This document shows positions 1 through 6,323 of a stretch of 7,212 bases of DNA, piece by piece; within the stretch, counting starts at the first letter, position 1, and the number at the start of each line of letters is the position of its first letter. The notes under the pieces are model-generated. The model saw only the letters and a program-made list of their open reading frames with translations. It was not told the origin of the DNA and ran no database searches. The stretch is from NCBI GenBank assembly GCA_025928535.1, contig JAICJJ010000136.1:1-7212 (forward strand). Reading direction: 5' to 3'. The position numbers were made by a program, and so were the translations under genes. The DNA comes from Thermomicrobiales bacterium. Its GTDB lineage: Bacteria > Chloroflexota > Chloroflexia > Thermomicrobiales > UBA6265.

Positions 1-498
1 CACCGAGGGTCGGCGGATGATCGCCCGGCCGAGCGCCACCCGCTGCCGCTGGCCGCCGGATCGTTGCTTCGGCTTGCGGTCAAGCAATTCGCCGTGCTGG
101 ACGTCGGCGGCCACGGCGCGCACCCGCCGGTCGCCCTCGCTCTTGCTCATTTTGCGAACCCGCAGCGGATAGGCGAGGTTTTCGTAGACCGACAAATGCG
201 AATAGAGCGCGTAACTCTGGAACACCATCGCGATGTCGCGCGAACGCGGCGGCAGATCGTTGACCACCCGCTCGCCGATCCGGATTTCCCCGCCGCTGAT
301 CGATTCGAGCCCGGCCAGCATCCGCAGCGAGGTCGTCTTGCCGCAACCGCTCGGGCCGAGCAGGACGAGCATTTCGCCGTTCGCGACCTCCAGATCGAGA
401 TCGTCGACCGCCGTAACTCCGCCGAAGCGTTTGCAGACCTTGCGGTACGAAACCGGAGCGGAATGCCCTTCTCCGCGCGAACGCAGCGCCGCAATCAT
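1..498 (-). CDS. ABC transporter ATP-binding protein, MalK/UgpC type (partial, C-terminus beyond window)
   Basis: This is the nucleotide-binding subunit that powers sugar uptake at the cytoplasmic face. Reading the minus strand from an ATG at 498 gives 166 open codons to the window edge. Visible in order: Walker [10 protein letters not shown] (residues 48-56), Q-loop MVFQSYALY (Q94), and the ABC signature followed by [10 protein letters not shown] (residues 146-159). The Walker B and the C-terminal regulatory domain of the family lie outside the window, so the gene is cut by the edge and need not be truncated in the genome. The start codon overlaps the stop of the upstream permease gene (ATGA at 498-495), which implies translational coupling and a shared transporter. 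One oddity is that the signature reads RSGGQ where family members normally have LSGGQ, with Arg from codon CGA at 63-61. The MalK/UgpC assignment is secure at family level; the substrate is unknown. Confidence 0.93.
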   Translation of the reverse strand, partial: MIAALRSRGEGHSAPVSYRKVCKRFGGVTAVDDLDLEVANGEMLVLLGPSGCGKTTSLRMLAGLESISGGEIRIGERVVNDLPPRSRDIAMVFQSYALYSHLSVYENLAYPLRVRKMSKSEGDRRVRAVAADVQHGELLDRKPKQRSGGQRQRVALGRAIIRRPSV

Positions 499-1343
499 CC
501 CGTCACCCCACCGAGCGCCAAGCCGCGCGTCAGATGCCGTTGCGCCAGCAGGGCGAGCACCAGCACCGGAACCGTCGTCACCACCCCGGCGGCCATCATG
601 TTGCCGTAGCGAATGTCGTATTGCGTGATCTGCCCCGCCACCGCGATCGGCAGCGTCTGCGCTTTCGACTGGGTCAGGATCAGCGCCATCAGGAATTCGT
701 TCCACGATGAGATGAAGACGAGGATGAAGGTCGCCGCCAATCCCGGCGCCGCCAGCGGAATCGCGATCTTGCGCAAGACGGCGAAACGGCTGTCGCCGTC
801 GACCAGCGCCGCTTCTTCCATGTCGCGCGGAATGTCGCGGAAAAAGCCGATCATCATCCAGATCACGAGCGGAATTTCGACGAAACCGTGGGCCAAACCG
901 ACGCCGATCTGGGTATCGACCAGTCGAAAGCCAAAGATCCGCGTGGTGTAGAGCGCATAGATCGGGATGATTGTAACGACCGGCGGAAACATCCGCACCG
1001 TCAACGCGGTGAAGAGCAGGTGATAGTGGAAATTTTTCGGCAGGCGAAAGCGCGCCAACGCGTAGGCCGCCATCGTCCCGACCGTCACCGCCAACGTCGC
1101 CGCGATGATCGCGATCTCGAGCGAGTTGATCCCGTAGCGATAGAACTTCTGCGTCACGAGCAGGTCGTAATAATTGTCGAGCGTCGGCGCTTGGGCGACG
1201 ATCGTCGGCGGCCGGGCGATGAACTCGGCCTTGTCCTTGAAGGACATGTTGACCATCCAGTAGACCGGCAGCAAGATCAGGATCGCAATCGCAGCGATCG
1301 CCAGATGTTTGGCCCACCATTCGAACCGTGATTCGCCGACCAT
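495..1343 (-). CDS. ABC sugar transporter permease, MalG/UgpE type
   Basis: This is a 282-residue inner-membrane permease, the usual length for the second permease of CUT1 sugar importers. A transmembrane segment lies near residues 13-33 and several more follow. The cytoplasmic coupling (EAA) loop is clear: EEAALVDG at about 176-183 with the conserved Gly183 and IPL at 195-197, followed by the typical SSWNEF motif at 212-217. It should pair with the MalF-type permease encoded just upstream, and its EAA loop should dock on the ATPase encoded just downstream. The ATG at 1343 has a good Shine-Dalgarno sequence, GGGAG at 1355-1351, with 7 nt spacing. A perfect hairpin (1361-1392) sits directly before this ribosome site. 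The stop overlaps the ATPase start by the ATGA arrangement. Family identity is certain from motif content; the transported sugar is not determinable. Confidence 0.95.
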   Translation of the reverse strand: MVGESRFEWWAKHLAIAAIAILILLPVYWMVNMSFKDKAEFIARPPTIVAQAPTLDNYYDLLVTQKFYRYGINSLEIAIIAATLAVTVGTMAAYALARFRLPKNFHYHLLFTALTVRMFPPVVTIIPIYALYTTRIFGFRLVDTQIGVGLAHGFVEIPLVIWMMIGFFRDIPRDMEEAALVDGDSRFAVLRKIAIPLAAPGLAATFILVFISSWNEFLMALILTQSKAQTLPIAVAGQITQYDIRYGNMMAAGVVTTVPVLVLALLAQRHLTRGLALGGVTG

Positions 1344-1350
1344 CCGTTCG

Positions 1351-1355
1351 CTCCC
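1351..1355 (-). promoter_or_regulatory. Ribosome binding site of the MalG-type permease
   Basis: GGGAG on the minus strand, 7 nt before the ATG at 1343. It supports that start over others and lies 5 nt beyond the intercistronic hairpin, so it should stay accessible when the hairpin forms. Confidence 0.6.
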
Positions 1356-1360
1356 GATTC

Positions 1361-1392
1361 GCCGACTATTCGGCCGGCGCCGAATAGTCGGC
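1361..1392 (-). repeat. Perfect intercistronic hairpin between the two permease genes
   Basis: The arm GCCGACTATTCGGC (1361-1374) and its exact reverse complement GCCGAATAGTCGGC (1379-1392) are separated by 4 nt, giving a 14-bp perfect stem. On the minus strand the upstream arm encodes the last residues of the MalF-type permease, and the downstream arm contains the end of its stop codon and the gap before the MalG-type gene. No U-tract follows, so it is unlikely to be an intrinsic terminator. An RNA-stability, processing or translation-coupling role is inferred, not shown. Confidence 0.8.
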
Positions 1393-2328
1393 CAGCGCCC
1401 GTTTCACGTAGATCGTGCCGACGACGATCATCACGATCTGGAAGAGGAACGACAACGCCGAGGCGTAGCCGAAATCGAATTTGGCGAAGGCTTCGTTATA
1501 GATCGTCAACGTCATCGTGTAGGCCGAAGTGCCAGGGCCGCCGCGCGTCATGACGTAAATCTTGTCGAAGGCGCGCGCCGCGTCGATGAACCGCAAGAGC
1601 ACGACGACGAGCAGCACCGGCCCGAGCAGCGGCAGCGTCACCGTCCGGAAGACGTGCCAGCGACCCGCCCCGTCGATCGCCGCCGCTTCGTAGGGATCGC
1701 GCGGGAGCGACAGGATGGCCGCGTAGAGGAGCAGGAAAACGAACGGAGTCGCTTGCCAGACGTCGACCGCCATCATCGAATAGAGCGCGATCGCCGGATC
1801 GGACAACCAGCGGACCGGAGCGAGCCCGACCTGCTCCAATAGATAGTTGAAGATGCCGAAGGTGTAGTCGTAGGCGAAGAGCCAGGCGACCGACACCGCC
1901 ACCGGCGGCATGATGATCGGGATGATCAGGAGCGAGGCGAAGATGCCGCGGCCGCGGACGTTGCCCGCCAGCAAGAGCGCCAGGCCGAGCCCGAGCAGCA
2001 CTTCGAGCGTCGTCACCACGACGACCCAACGCAAGGTGATCCCGACCGCGTCGTGGACGAGGGGATCTTGCAGCGCCCGCGCGAAATTGTCGAAGCCGAC
2101 GCCGACCGTCTTGATGCCGCCGCGCTGCAGCAACACCTGACTGAAGGCGAATCGCACCAGCATGATCGTCGGCACGATCGCGAAGACGATCAGCAAGACG
2201 ATCGTCGGCGCGACGAGCAGCCAGGCGAGATTGCGCTCCCACCAGGGAATGCCGCCGGAAGCGGCCATCGCGTCGCGCGGCTCGAGTTCCCGTTCTTCGG
2301 TTTCCAGGCTGGTCCCGATGGTCGCCAC
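1366..2328 (-). CDS. ABC sugar transporter permease, MalF/UgpA type
   Basis: This is an integral membrane permease of about 320 residues and partner of the MalG-type protein. After a polar N-terminus of about 30 residues, a transmembrane segment (WLLVAPTIVLLIVFAIVP) opens the membrane domain. The EAA loop YEAAAIDG is at about 213-220 with LPLL near 232-235. The GGPGTS motif at about 263-268 is typical of MalF/UgpA proteins. The frame stays open to an ATG at 2361, but that ATG is buried in the strong hairpin at 2359-2414 and has no ribosome site. A GTG at 2328 is preceded by GAAGGA (2342-2337) at 8 nt, so I prefer it; an ATG at 2268 is a third option. The gene follows the binding-protein gene after 91 nt, and its 3' end is part of another hairpin. 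Function is secure; the start is moderately sure. Confidence 0.92.
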   Translation of the reverse strand: MATIGTSLETEERELEPRDAMAASGGIPWWERNLAWLLVAPTIVLLIVFAIVPTIMLVRFAFSQVLLQRGGIKTVGVGFDNFARALQDPLVHDAVGITLRWVVVVTTLEVLLGLGLALLLAGNVRGRGIFASLLIIPIIMPPVAVSVAWLFAYDYTFGIFNYLLEQVGLAPVRWLSDPAIALYSMMAVDVWQATPFVFLLLYAAILSLPRDPYEAAAIDGAGRWHVFRTVTLPLLGPVLLVVVLLRFIDAARAFDKIYVMTRGGPGTSAYTMTLTIYNEAFAKFDFGYASALSFLFQIVMIVVGTIYVKRALADYSAPAE

Positions 2329-2336
2329 GCCGGTTG

Positions 2337-2342
2337 TCCTTC
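2337..2342 (-). promoter_or_regulatory. Ribosome binding site deciding the GTG start of the MalF-type permease
   Basis: GAAGGA on the minus strand, 8 nt before a GTG at 2328 in the permease frame. Neither the longer ATG start (2361) nor the shorter one (2268) has a comparable purine tract at proper spacing. The site lies just downstream of the big intercistronic hairpin. Confidence 0.5.
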
Positions 2343-2358
2343 GCGCGCGCCGCGCGGT

Positions 2359-2414
2359 CATCGCCGACCGGCGAAGGACGGCCGACTCGAGCCGCCCCTC
2401 GCCGGTCGACGACG
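2359..2414 (-). repeat. Long intercistronic RNA hairpin between binding-protein and permease genes
   Basis: Bases 2359-2383 pair with 2390-2414 (i+j=4773) around a 6-nt loop (2384-2389). The perfect core is GACCGGCGA (2366-2374) with TCGCCGGTC (2399-2407). All five imperfect positions (2360/2413, 2364/2409, 2375/2398, 2378/2395, 2383/2390) are G-U in the minus-strand transcript and would be A-C mismatches in a plus-strand transcript, so the structure belongs to the operon mRNA. It begins 5 nt after the binding-protein stop codon. There is no U-tract. By analogy with the malE-malF intercistronic region of enterobacteria, it may protect the upstream mRNA so that binding protein outnumbers permease; that role is inferred. 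Confidence 0.8.
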
Positions 2415-2419
2415 CGGCG

Positions 2420-3769
2420 CTACTGCTTCAACTCGCCGCTTTTGACCATGATGTCGGTGATTTCCTTGTTGGCGTTGGCGAGCGCGTCGGCGGCGCTGAC
2501 CTGACCGGCGATCGCCTGCGCCACGTATTGCCCGTACACGGCTTCCACCGCGTTGTACGACGGCGTGCGCGGCCGCGGCAGGGCGTTTTTCGCCGCCGCC
2601 AGCAAGCCGGGCAGGAACGGGAATTTGGCGACCGCTTCCTGATCCTGCATCACGCTCGTCCGCGTCGCCGGGATCGACTGGTCCATCAGCAGCCGCTTTT
2701 GCTGCTCCGCCGCAGTGAACCAGAGAATGAAGTCGAGCGCCGCGTCGGCGCTCTGGCTCCCTTCGGGAACGCCGAGCAGCCAGTTGCCGGTCATGTTGGC
2801 CGGCTTGACGCCGCTTTCCGCCGGCTCGGCGCCGATGTCGACCTTGCCGACCACCTTCGAGACCGACGGATCGTAGATTTGCAGCAACTGGTCGGGCCAG
2901 ATGTCGCCCGACATCGCCGTGATGCCAGAGTACATATTGCGGCCGTTTTGTGGGTGCCCCGTGTTCTCGACGCCGGGAGGAGCCAACTTCGCCAGCGCCA
3001 GTTGCAGATCGAGCGCTTTCTTCGCCGCGTCGGTTTCGAGCTGTGGCTGCCACTTGTCGTTGAAGAGATCGGTGCCGAAGCCGCGCAGCACCGGCAGGAA
3101 ACTCGTCGCCGCGTCGTTGCCGGCTATGCCACGCAGCCCGATGCCGTAGAGGCCGCTGGCGCTTTTGGCGTCGGTGATCGCCTTCGCCGCCGCCAATACG
3201 TCGTCCCACGTCTTCGGCGTCTCGAGTTTCAGGTCGTCGATGACGTCCTTGCGCCAGGCGAAGACCTGGACATTGCCGACCCAGGGGATGCCGCGCAAGC
3301 CGGTCCCTTTCGGGAAGTCGCCGAGCGCCAGCAGTTCGGGGATGAAGTCGGGATCGGGCTTGATCCCCTTCTTGTCCATCAGGTCCTGCAAGTTCATCAG
3401 GAACTTGCCGCCGGCGAATTGCGGCATCCAGGGGTCGTCCATCGAGACGACGTCGTAGTCGCCCGTGCCTTGCGTCAAGGCCAGGGTCAACTTTTGCTGC
3501 AAGCCGGCGTAGGGGTTTGGCTGAACTTCGATCGAGACGTTGTTTTTCTTCGAGTAATCGTCGAGGAGCGGCTGCACCTGGGGTGCGTTGTCATTGGTGA
3601 TGGCGAAGACGATGTTGGTCCCTTGCAGATAGGCGGGAACGGCGAATGCGGATCGTTTCGAGATCGGACCGAGCGCGACGGCGGCGCCCGCGGCCGCCGA
3701 TCCTTTCAACAGCGTCCGGCGGTTCAGCCGCGACGCGCCGCCGTCCTTCGCGATCGACTCGTCTTGCAT
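2420..3769 (-). CDS. Extracellular solute-binding protein family 1, Tat-exported
   Basis: This is the substrate-capturing component of the importer, probably exported folded. From the chosen ATG (3769) it is 449 residues, normal for sugar-binding proteins of this family. The N-terminus has the twin-arginine motif LNRRTLLKG (Arg17-Arg18), a hydrophobic Ala/Gly segment, and a probable cleavage site after AFA (about residue 43). No lipobox Cys is seen. Family-typical features follow: GDYDVVSMDDPW at about 103-114, in the region that usually lines the ligand cleft, then a Trp-rich middle part and a helical C-terminus. The frame extends upstream to an ATG at 3841, but GGAGGA (3782-3777) lies 7 nt before 3769, which decides the start. 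The gene sits between the oxidoreductase (143-nt gap) and the permeases (91-nt gap with a hairpin). Ligand identity cannot be read; a sugar, polyol or glycoside is likely from the family and neighbours. Confidence 0.93.
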   Translation of the reverse strand: MQDESIAKDGGASRLNRRTLLKGSAAAGAAVALGPISKRSAFAVPAYLQGTNIVFAITNDNAPQVQPLLDDYSKKNNVSIEVQPNPYAGLQQKLTLALTQGTGDYDVVSMDDPWMPQFAGGKFLMNLQDLMDKKGIKPDPDFIPELLALGDFPKGTGLRGIPWVGNVQVFAWRKDVIDDLKLETPKTWDDVLAAAKAITDAKSASGLYGIGLRGIAGNDAATSFLPVLRGFGTDLFNDKWQPQLETDAAKKALDLQLALAKLAPPGVENTGHPQNGRNMYSGITAMSGDIWPDQLLQIYDPSVSKVVGKVDIGAEPAESGVKPANMTGNWLLGVPEGSQSADAALDFILWFTAAEQQKRLLMDQSIPATRTSVMQDQEAVAKFPFLPGLLAAAKNALPRPRTPSYNAVEAVYGQYVAQAIAGQVSAADALANANKEITDIMVKSGELKQ

Positions 3770-3776
3770 CGTCGTG

Positions 3777-3782
3777 TCCTCC
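3777..3782 (-). promoter_or_regulatory. Ribosome binding site of the solute-binding protein gene
   Basis: GGAGGA on the minus strand, 7 nt before the ATG at 3769. It lies inside the open frame that extends to 3841 and so rules in favour of the shorter protein, which starts 16 residues before the twin-arginine pair. The 7-nt spacer (3770-3776) is complementary to CGTCGTG further upstream in the leader (3813-3819), a possible weak closing stem around the site. Confidence 0.65.
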
Positions 3783-3912
3783 ATGTCCGAGTCCGTCCGA
3801 ACCGCGCCGAACCACGACGTCCGGCGCCAATCTGAAGGCACTGTTCCAGCCGAACCGGCCGCCTCCTTTCGTTGGTCGCGCCTCCCGGATCGAGCCTTGC
3901 AAACGACGCGGG

Positions 3913-5046
3913 TCAGCCCGCCGCCGGCACGCCGAACATGCCCCGCCGCAAAACCGGCGAATCGGGCGGAAGATCGAGCGCGCCGATGCCGGCCGCTCCG
4001 CGCTGATAGACCGGATCGTCCGGGGCGAGCGGCAGCGCGATCTCGCGGCCGAGCGCCCCGGCGGCGTAGGCGCCGACGACCGCTTCCAGCACTCGCGCTC
4101 CGCTCGTGGCGCTCGACATCGGTGGCCGGCCGGCGGCGACGGCGTCGCGAAAATCGGCGTAGACCGCGGCGAAACCGAACGCCGCCGGCGGCTCCGGCAC
4201 GATCGTCCGCTCCCCCCCTTCGCCGACGACGACGATCCGGTCCGCCGGCACGAACGGATGCGTGCCGAATCCCTCGTTGATCGAGATCAGACGCCCCGCC
4301 GTGCCGGTGATTTCGACGCCGCCGGGCCCAACGCCCCAGGCCATGTTGATCAGCACATTGCCGCTCGGGTAGCGGTAGCGGACGAGCGCGAGGTCTTCGA
4401 CGTCGCCGTCGCCTTCCAGCCGCCGGTCGATCGTCGCCGAGACGGCGACCGGTTCCTCGCCCATTAGCCAGTTGCCGAGATAGACGGCATGGAGCATGTC
4501 CATCAGGACGCCACCGCCCGCTTCCGCCGTGGCGTGGCGCCAGCGCGGCGCGTAGGCGGCGGCGCCCGGCCGGTCTTCGACACCCATGAAATTGAGGACC
4601 GCCAATTCGGGCGCGCCGATTTCGCCGCTCGTGACGACGTCCTTGATCGAGCGGTACACCGGCATGAAGACGTAATTGTGGTTGGTCGCCGCGACGACGC
4701 CATTCCGCTCCGCGGCTTCGGCGATCGCCCAGGCGTCGGCCGGCGCCAGCGACAACGGCTTTTCCAGCATCAGATGCGAGCCGGCGTTGGCCGCGGCGAT
4801 GGCGATTTCAGGTCGGAATTTCTGCGGCGTGGCGATCACGACCGCATCGAGGTCGTTTCGCGCCACCAGATCGCGCCAGTCGGCGTGCTGTCCAGCCAGG
4901 CCGAGGCCGGCGACATCCGCGGCGGCCGCCAGGTTGCCCAGCGTCGGGTCGGCGACGGCGACGACCTCGATCCCTTCGGTCGCCGCCATCGCCGGCAAGT
5001 GTCCGCTGACCGCGACGTTGCCGCATCCGATCACGCCAATGCGCAT
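3913..5046 (-). CDS. Gfo/Idh/MocA family NAD(P)-dependent oxidoreductase
   Basis: This is a cytoplasmic dehydrogenase of 377 residues, normal for the family, which oxidises or reduces sugars, inositols and glycosides. The N-terminal Rossmann fold shows GVIGCGNVAVSG (residues 4-15) and the acidic end of the second strand, VAVADP (29-34). The family motif EKPL is at 95-98 with the catalytic Lys96. The C-terminal alpha/beta domain carries GGGVLMDMLH (177-186). Here Asp183 and His186 stand three apart, whereas the family's catalytic Asp and His are usually four apart. The gene lies 15 nt after the isomerase gene, with GGAGAAG just before its ATG, so the two enzymes are surely co-transcribed. It probably acts on the imported compound or a derivative. 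The exact substrate and direction are unknown; family-level identity is certain. Confidence 0.93.
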   Translation of the reverse strand: MRIGVIGCGNVAVSGHLPAMAATEGIEVVAVADPTLGNLAAAADVAGLGLAGQHADWRDLVARNDLDAVVIATPQKFRPEIAIAAANAGSHLMLEKPLSLAPADAWAIAEAAERNGVVAATNHNYVFMPVYRSIKDVVTSGEIGAPELAVLNFMGVEDRPGAAAYAPRWRHATAEAGGGVLMDMLHAVYLGNWLMGEEPVAVSATIDRRLEGDGDVEDLALVRYRYPSGNVLINMAWGVGPGGVEITGTAGRLISINEGFGTHPFVPADRIVVVGEGGERTIVPEPPAAFGFAAVYADFRDAVAAGRPPMSSATSGARVLEAVVGAYAAGALGREIALPLAPDDPVYQRGAAGIGALDLPPDSPVLRRGMFGVPAAG

Positions 5047-5061
5047 CTGATCTTCTCCGCG

Positions 5062-5985
5062 CTACAACACTTGCCGCAAAAAGCCGATCGTCCGCTCGAC
5101 GCCGGCGAACCCGGGCAGGTACGGGTCTTCGTTTTCGATGCTCGCGACGTCGTCGTAGCCGACGTCGTTGAGCGCGACGAAAAATTCCCGCCACCAGATC
5201 GCGTCGTGGCCGAAGCCGGGCGTGCAAAATGTCCAGGGCCGCTCGTGGAACGACACCTCGGGCCGGCTATCGAGCACCCCCGTCAACGCCAGATTGCCCG
5301 GATGCATGGCGACGTCCTTGACGTGGACGTGATAGATCGCCGGGCCGAAGGCGCGGACGCAGGCGGGGATGTCCATCCCCTGCCACATCAGATGGCTCGG
5401 ATCGAAATTGACGCCGATGACCTCGCCGACTGCTTCCCGCAGATGGAGCAGCGTCGGCACGTTGTGCGCGAGGTTGAGCGCGTGCAACTCGAAGCAAAGT
5501 TTCGTCACGCCGTTGGCGATCGCGTCCGCTCCCAGGTCGCGCCAAAGGGCGATGCAGTCGTCCCATTGCCGCCGGACGATGTCGAGCATTTCCGGCGGCC
5601 AGGAATAGACGACCCAATTCGGCGCCCCCGATCCGGGCGCGTCGCCGCCGACGCCCGACTGGACGACGACGCGATCGACCCCGAGCAGCCCAGCGAGCCG
5701 GATCGTCCCGCGAATGACTTCCGCGTGCGCCGGGCCAAGTCGTGGGTGGAGCGGAAAGGCGCTGGCGTTCAAGGCGGAAAAACGCATGCCGTAGCCGGCG
5801 AGTTTGGTCAGCAATTCGCGGCGGGCCGCTTCGCTGGCGAGCAGGCGATCGAGGTCCAGATAGGGATGGTCGGCCTGACCGCCGGTCGTCATCTCGACGC
5901 GGGTGATGCCGGCGCTCGCCGCGCGGTCGATCGCCTCGTCGAGCGTCGGCAAGCCGGTCGATTCGAGAAAGAGCCCGATTTCCAC
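5062..5985 (-). CDS. Sugar phosphate isomerase/epimerase (AP-endonuclease-2-like TIM barrel)
   Basis: This is a 307-residue single-domain TIM-barrel enzyme of the xylose-isomerase-like superfamily; members isomerise, epimerise or eliminate on sugars using a divalent metal. Likely metal ligands and active-site segments are CFELH (Glu166), NFDPSHLMWQG (Asp195, His198), YHVHVKD (His219, His221) and SIENEDP (Glu284). PNWVVYSWPPE (122-132) is typical of the subgroup that accompanies Gfo/Idh/MocA enzymes. The start is GTG at 5985, preceded by AGGAG (5995-5991) at 5 nt; an ATG at 5990 is out of frame. It is the first gene of the leftward cluster, about 75 nt from a predicted transcription start. It could also be a lyase acting on 3-keto-sugars or keto-inositols; the sequence does not distinguish these. 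No DNA-repair role is implied by the family name. Confidence 0.92.
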   Translation of the reverse strand: MEIGLFLESTGLPTLDEAIDRAASAGITRVEMTTGGQADHPYLDLDRLLASEAARRELLTKLAGYGMRFSALNASAFPLHPRLGPAHAEVIRGTIRLAGLLGVDRVVVQSGVGGDAPGSGAPNWVVYSWPPEMLDIVRRQWDDCIALWRDLGADAIANGVTKLCFELHALNLAHNVPTLLHLREAVGEVIGVNFDPSHLMWQGMDIPACVRAFGPAIYHVHVKDVAMHPGNLALTGVLDSRPEVSFHERPWTFCTPGFGHDAIWWREFFVALNDVGYDDVASIENEDPYLPGFAGVERTIGFLRQVL

Positions 5986-5990
5986 CGCAT

Positions 5991-5995
5991 CTCCT
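5991..5995 (-). promoter_or_regulatory. Ribosome binding site supporting the GTG start of the isomerase gene
   Basis: AGGAG on the minus strand, 5 nt before GTG at 5985. The ATG that directly abuts the site (5990-5988) is too close and is in another frame, so GTG is preferred. Confidence 0.6.
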
Positions 5996-6003
5996 GTCGT
6001 GGA

Positions 6004-6030
6004 GCGCGGCGGCGCCGGGCCGGACCGCGC
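6004..6030 (-). other. Small GC-rich inverted repeat in the operon leader
   Basis: GCGCGG (6004-6009) and CCGCGC (6025-6030) can pair around a 15-nt loop in the leader just upstream of the first ribosome site. Six pairs in GC-rich sequence is weak evidence; it may be chance. Confidence 0.25.
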
Positions 6031-6066
6031 GAAGGCGGAGCGAATTCGGGAGCGTCGTGGCAGCGC

Positions 6067-6095
6067 AGCCTACCGGCAGCGGCAGGTGGTGTCAA
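6067..6095 (-). promoter_or_regulatory. Candidate sigma-70-type promoter of the leftward operon
   Basis: On the minus strand, a perfect -35 hexamer TTGACA (6095-6090) is followed after exactly 17 nt by TAGGCT (6072-6067), which keeps the most conserved first, second and last bases of the -10. Transcription would start near 6060, leaving a leader of about 75 nt before the isomerase GTG. No other good match lies nearer to the gene. Five AGTCG words sit just upstream and could bind a regulator. Confidence 0.55.
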
Positions 6096-6104
6096 CCGCG
6101 GCGA

Positions 6105-6149
6105 AGTCGGCGAGTCGGCAAGCACGAGTCGAGGAGTCGAGGAGTCGAG
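6105..6149. repeat. Tandem GAGTCGAG repeat and degenerate AGTCG copies
   Basis: Three exact head-to-tail copies of GAGTCGAG occupy 6126-6149. Two further AGTCG words at 6105-6109 and 6113-6117 extend the array towards the promoter; AGTCG starts are at 6105, 6113, 6127, 6135 and 6143, so steps are 8, 14, 8 and 8. The array lies immediately upstream of the -35 box of the leftward promoter. It may be an operator array or simple-sequence expansion. Confidence 0.7.
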
Positions 6150-6323
6150 GCGCGGCTTGTCAACGCTTCCCGTCATGCCGAACCCCACCGTCACCCATCT
6201 CTCCGGTCTGAACACTGGTCGAGCCATCTCGTGGTTTGTCGTCAGGCACGGCGAATTCCCTCGACTTCGCTCGGGGGATGCGTTGCTCATCCATTCGCGA
6301 ATTTTCGAGAGCGGATTCCGGAG
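6150..6323. other. Non-coding, repeat-like intergenic segment
   Basis: No convincing gene is seen here: the open frames lack family motifs. The segment contains CCCTCGACTTCGCTCGGG (6258-6275), a word I associate with abundant intergenic repeats of some Chloroflexota genomes. It also holds a second TTGACA on the minus strand (6163-6158) without a good -10, and a short palindrome CGAATTTTCG (6298-6307). Composition near 6280-6330 is less GC-rich than the genes around it. Confidence 0.4.

Noticed and set aside
1361..1392. Intrinsic terminator between the permease genes
   Set aside because: The stem is strong but no U-tract follows on the minus strand, and the next gene begins within 20 nt with a good ribosome site.
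2162..3835. 557-codon open frame on the plus strand, antisense to the binding protein and part of a permease gene
   Set aside because: It is Arg-rich and low in recognisable motifs, and opposes a well-supported binding-protein gene with a Tat signal and ribosome site. It is a typical antisense shadow of GC-rich coding sequence.
3646..4467. 273-codon open frame on the plus strand over the oxidoreductase gene and the gap beside it
   Set aside because: It has Arg-rich shadow composition. The minus strand here encodes a complete Gfo/Idh/MocA protein with all hallmark motifs.
6105..6149. CRISPR array
   Set aside because: The repeat unit is 8 bp in direct tandem with no spacers and no cas genes nearby.
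6136..6163. Second TTGACA on the minus strand (6163-6158) as an additional operon promoter
   Set aside because: At 17 nt spacing the -10 position falls in the tandem repeat and reads TCGACT, a poor match. The promoter at 6095-6067 is clearly better.
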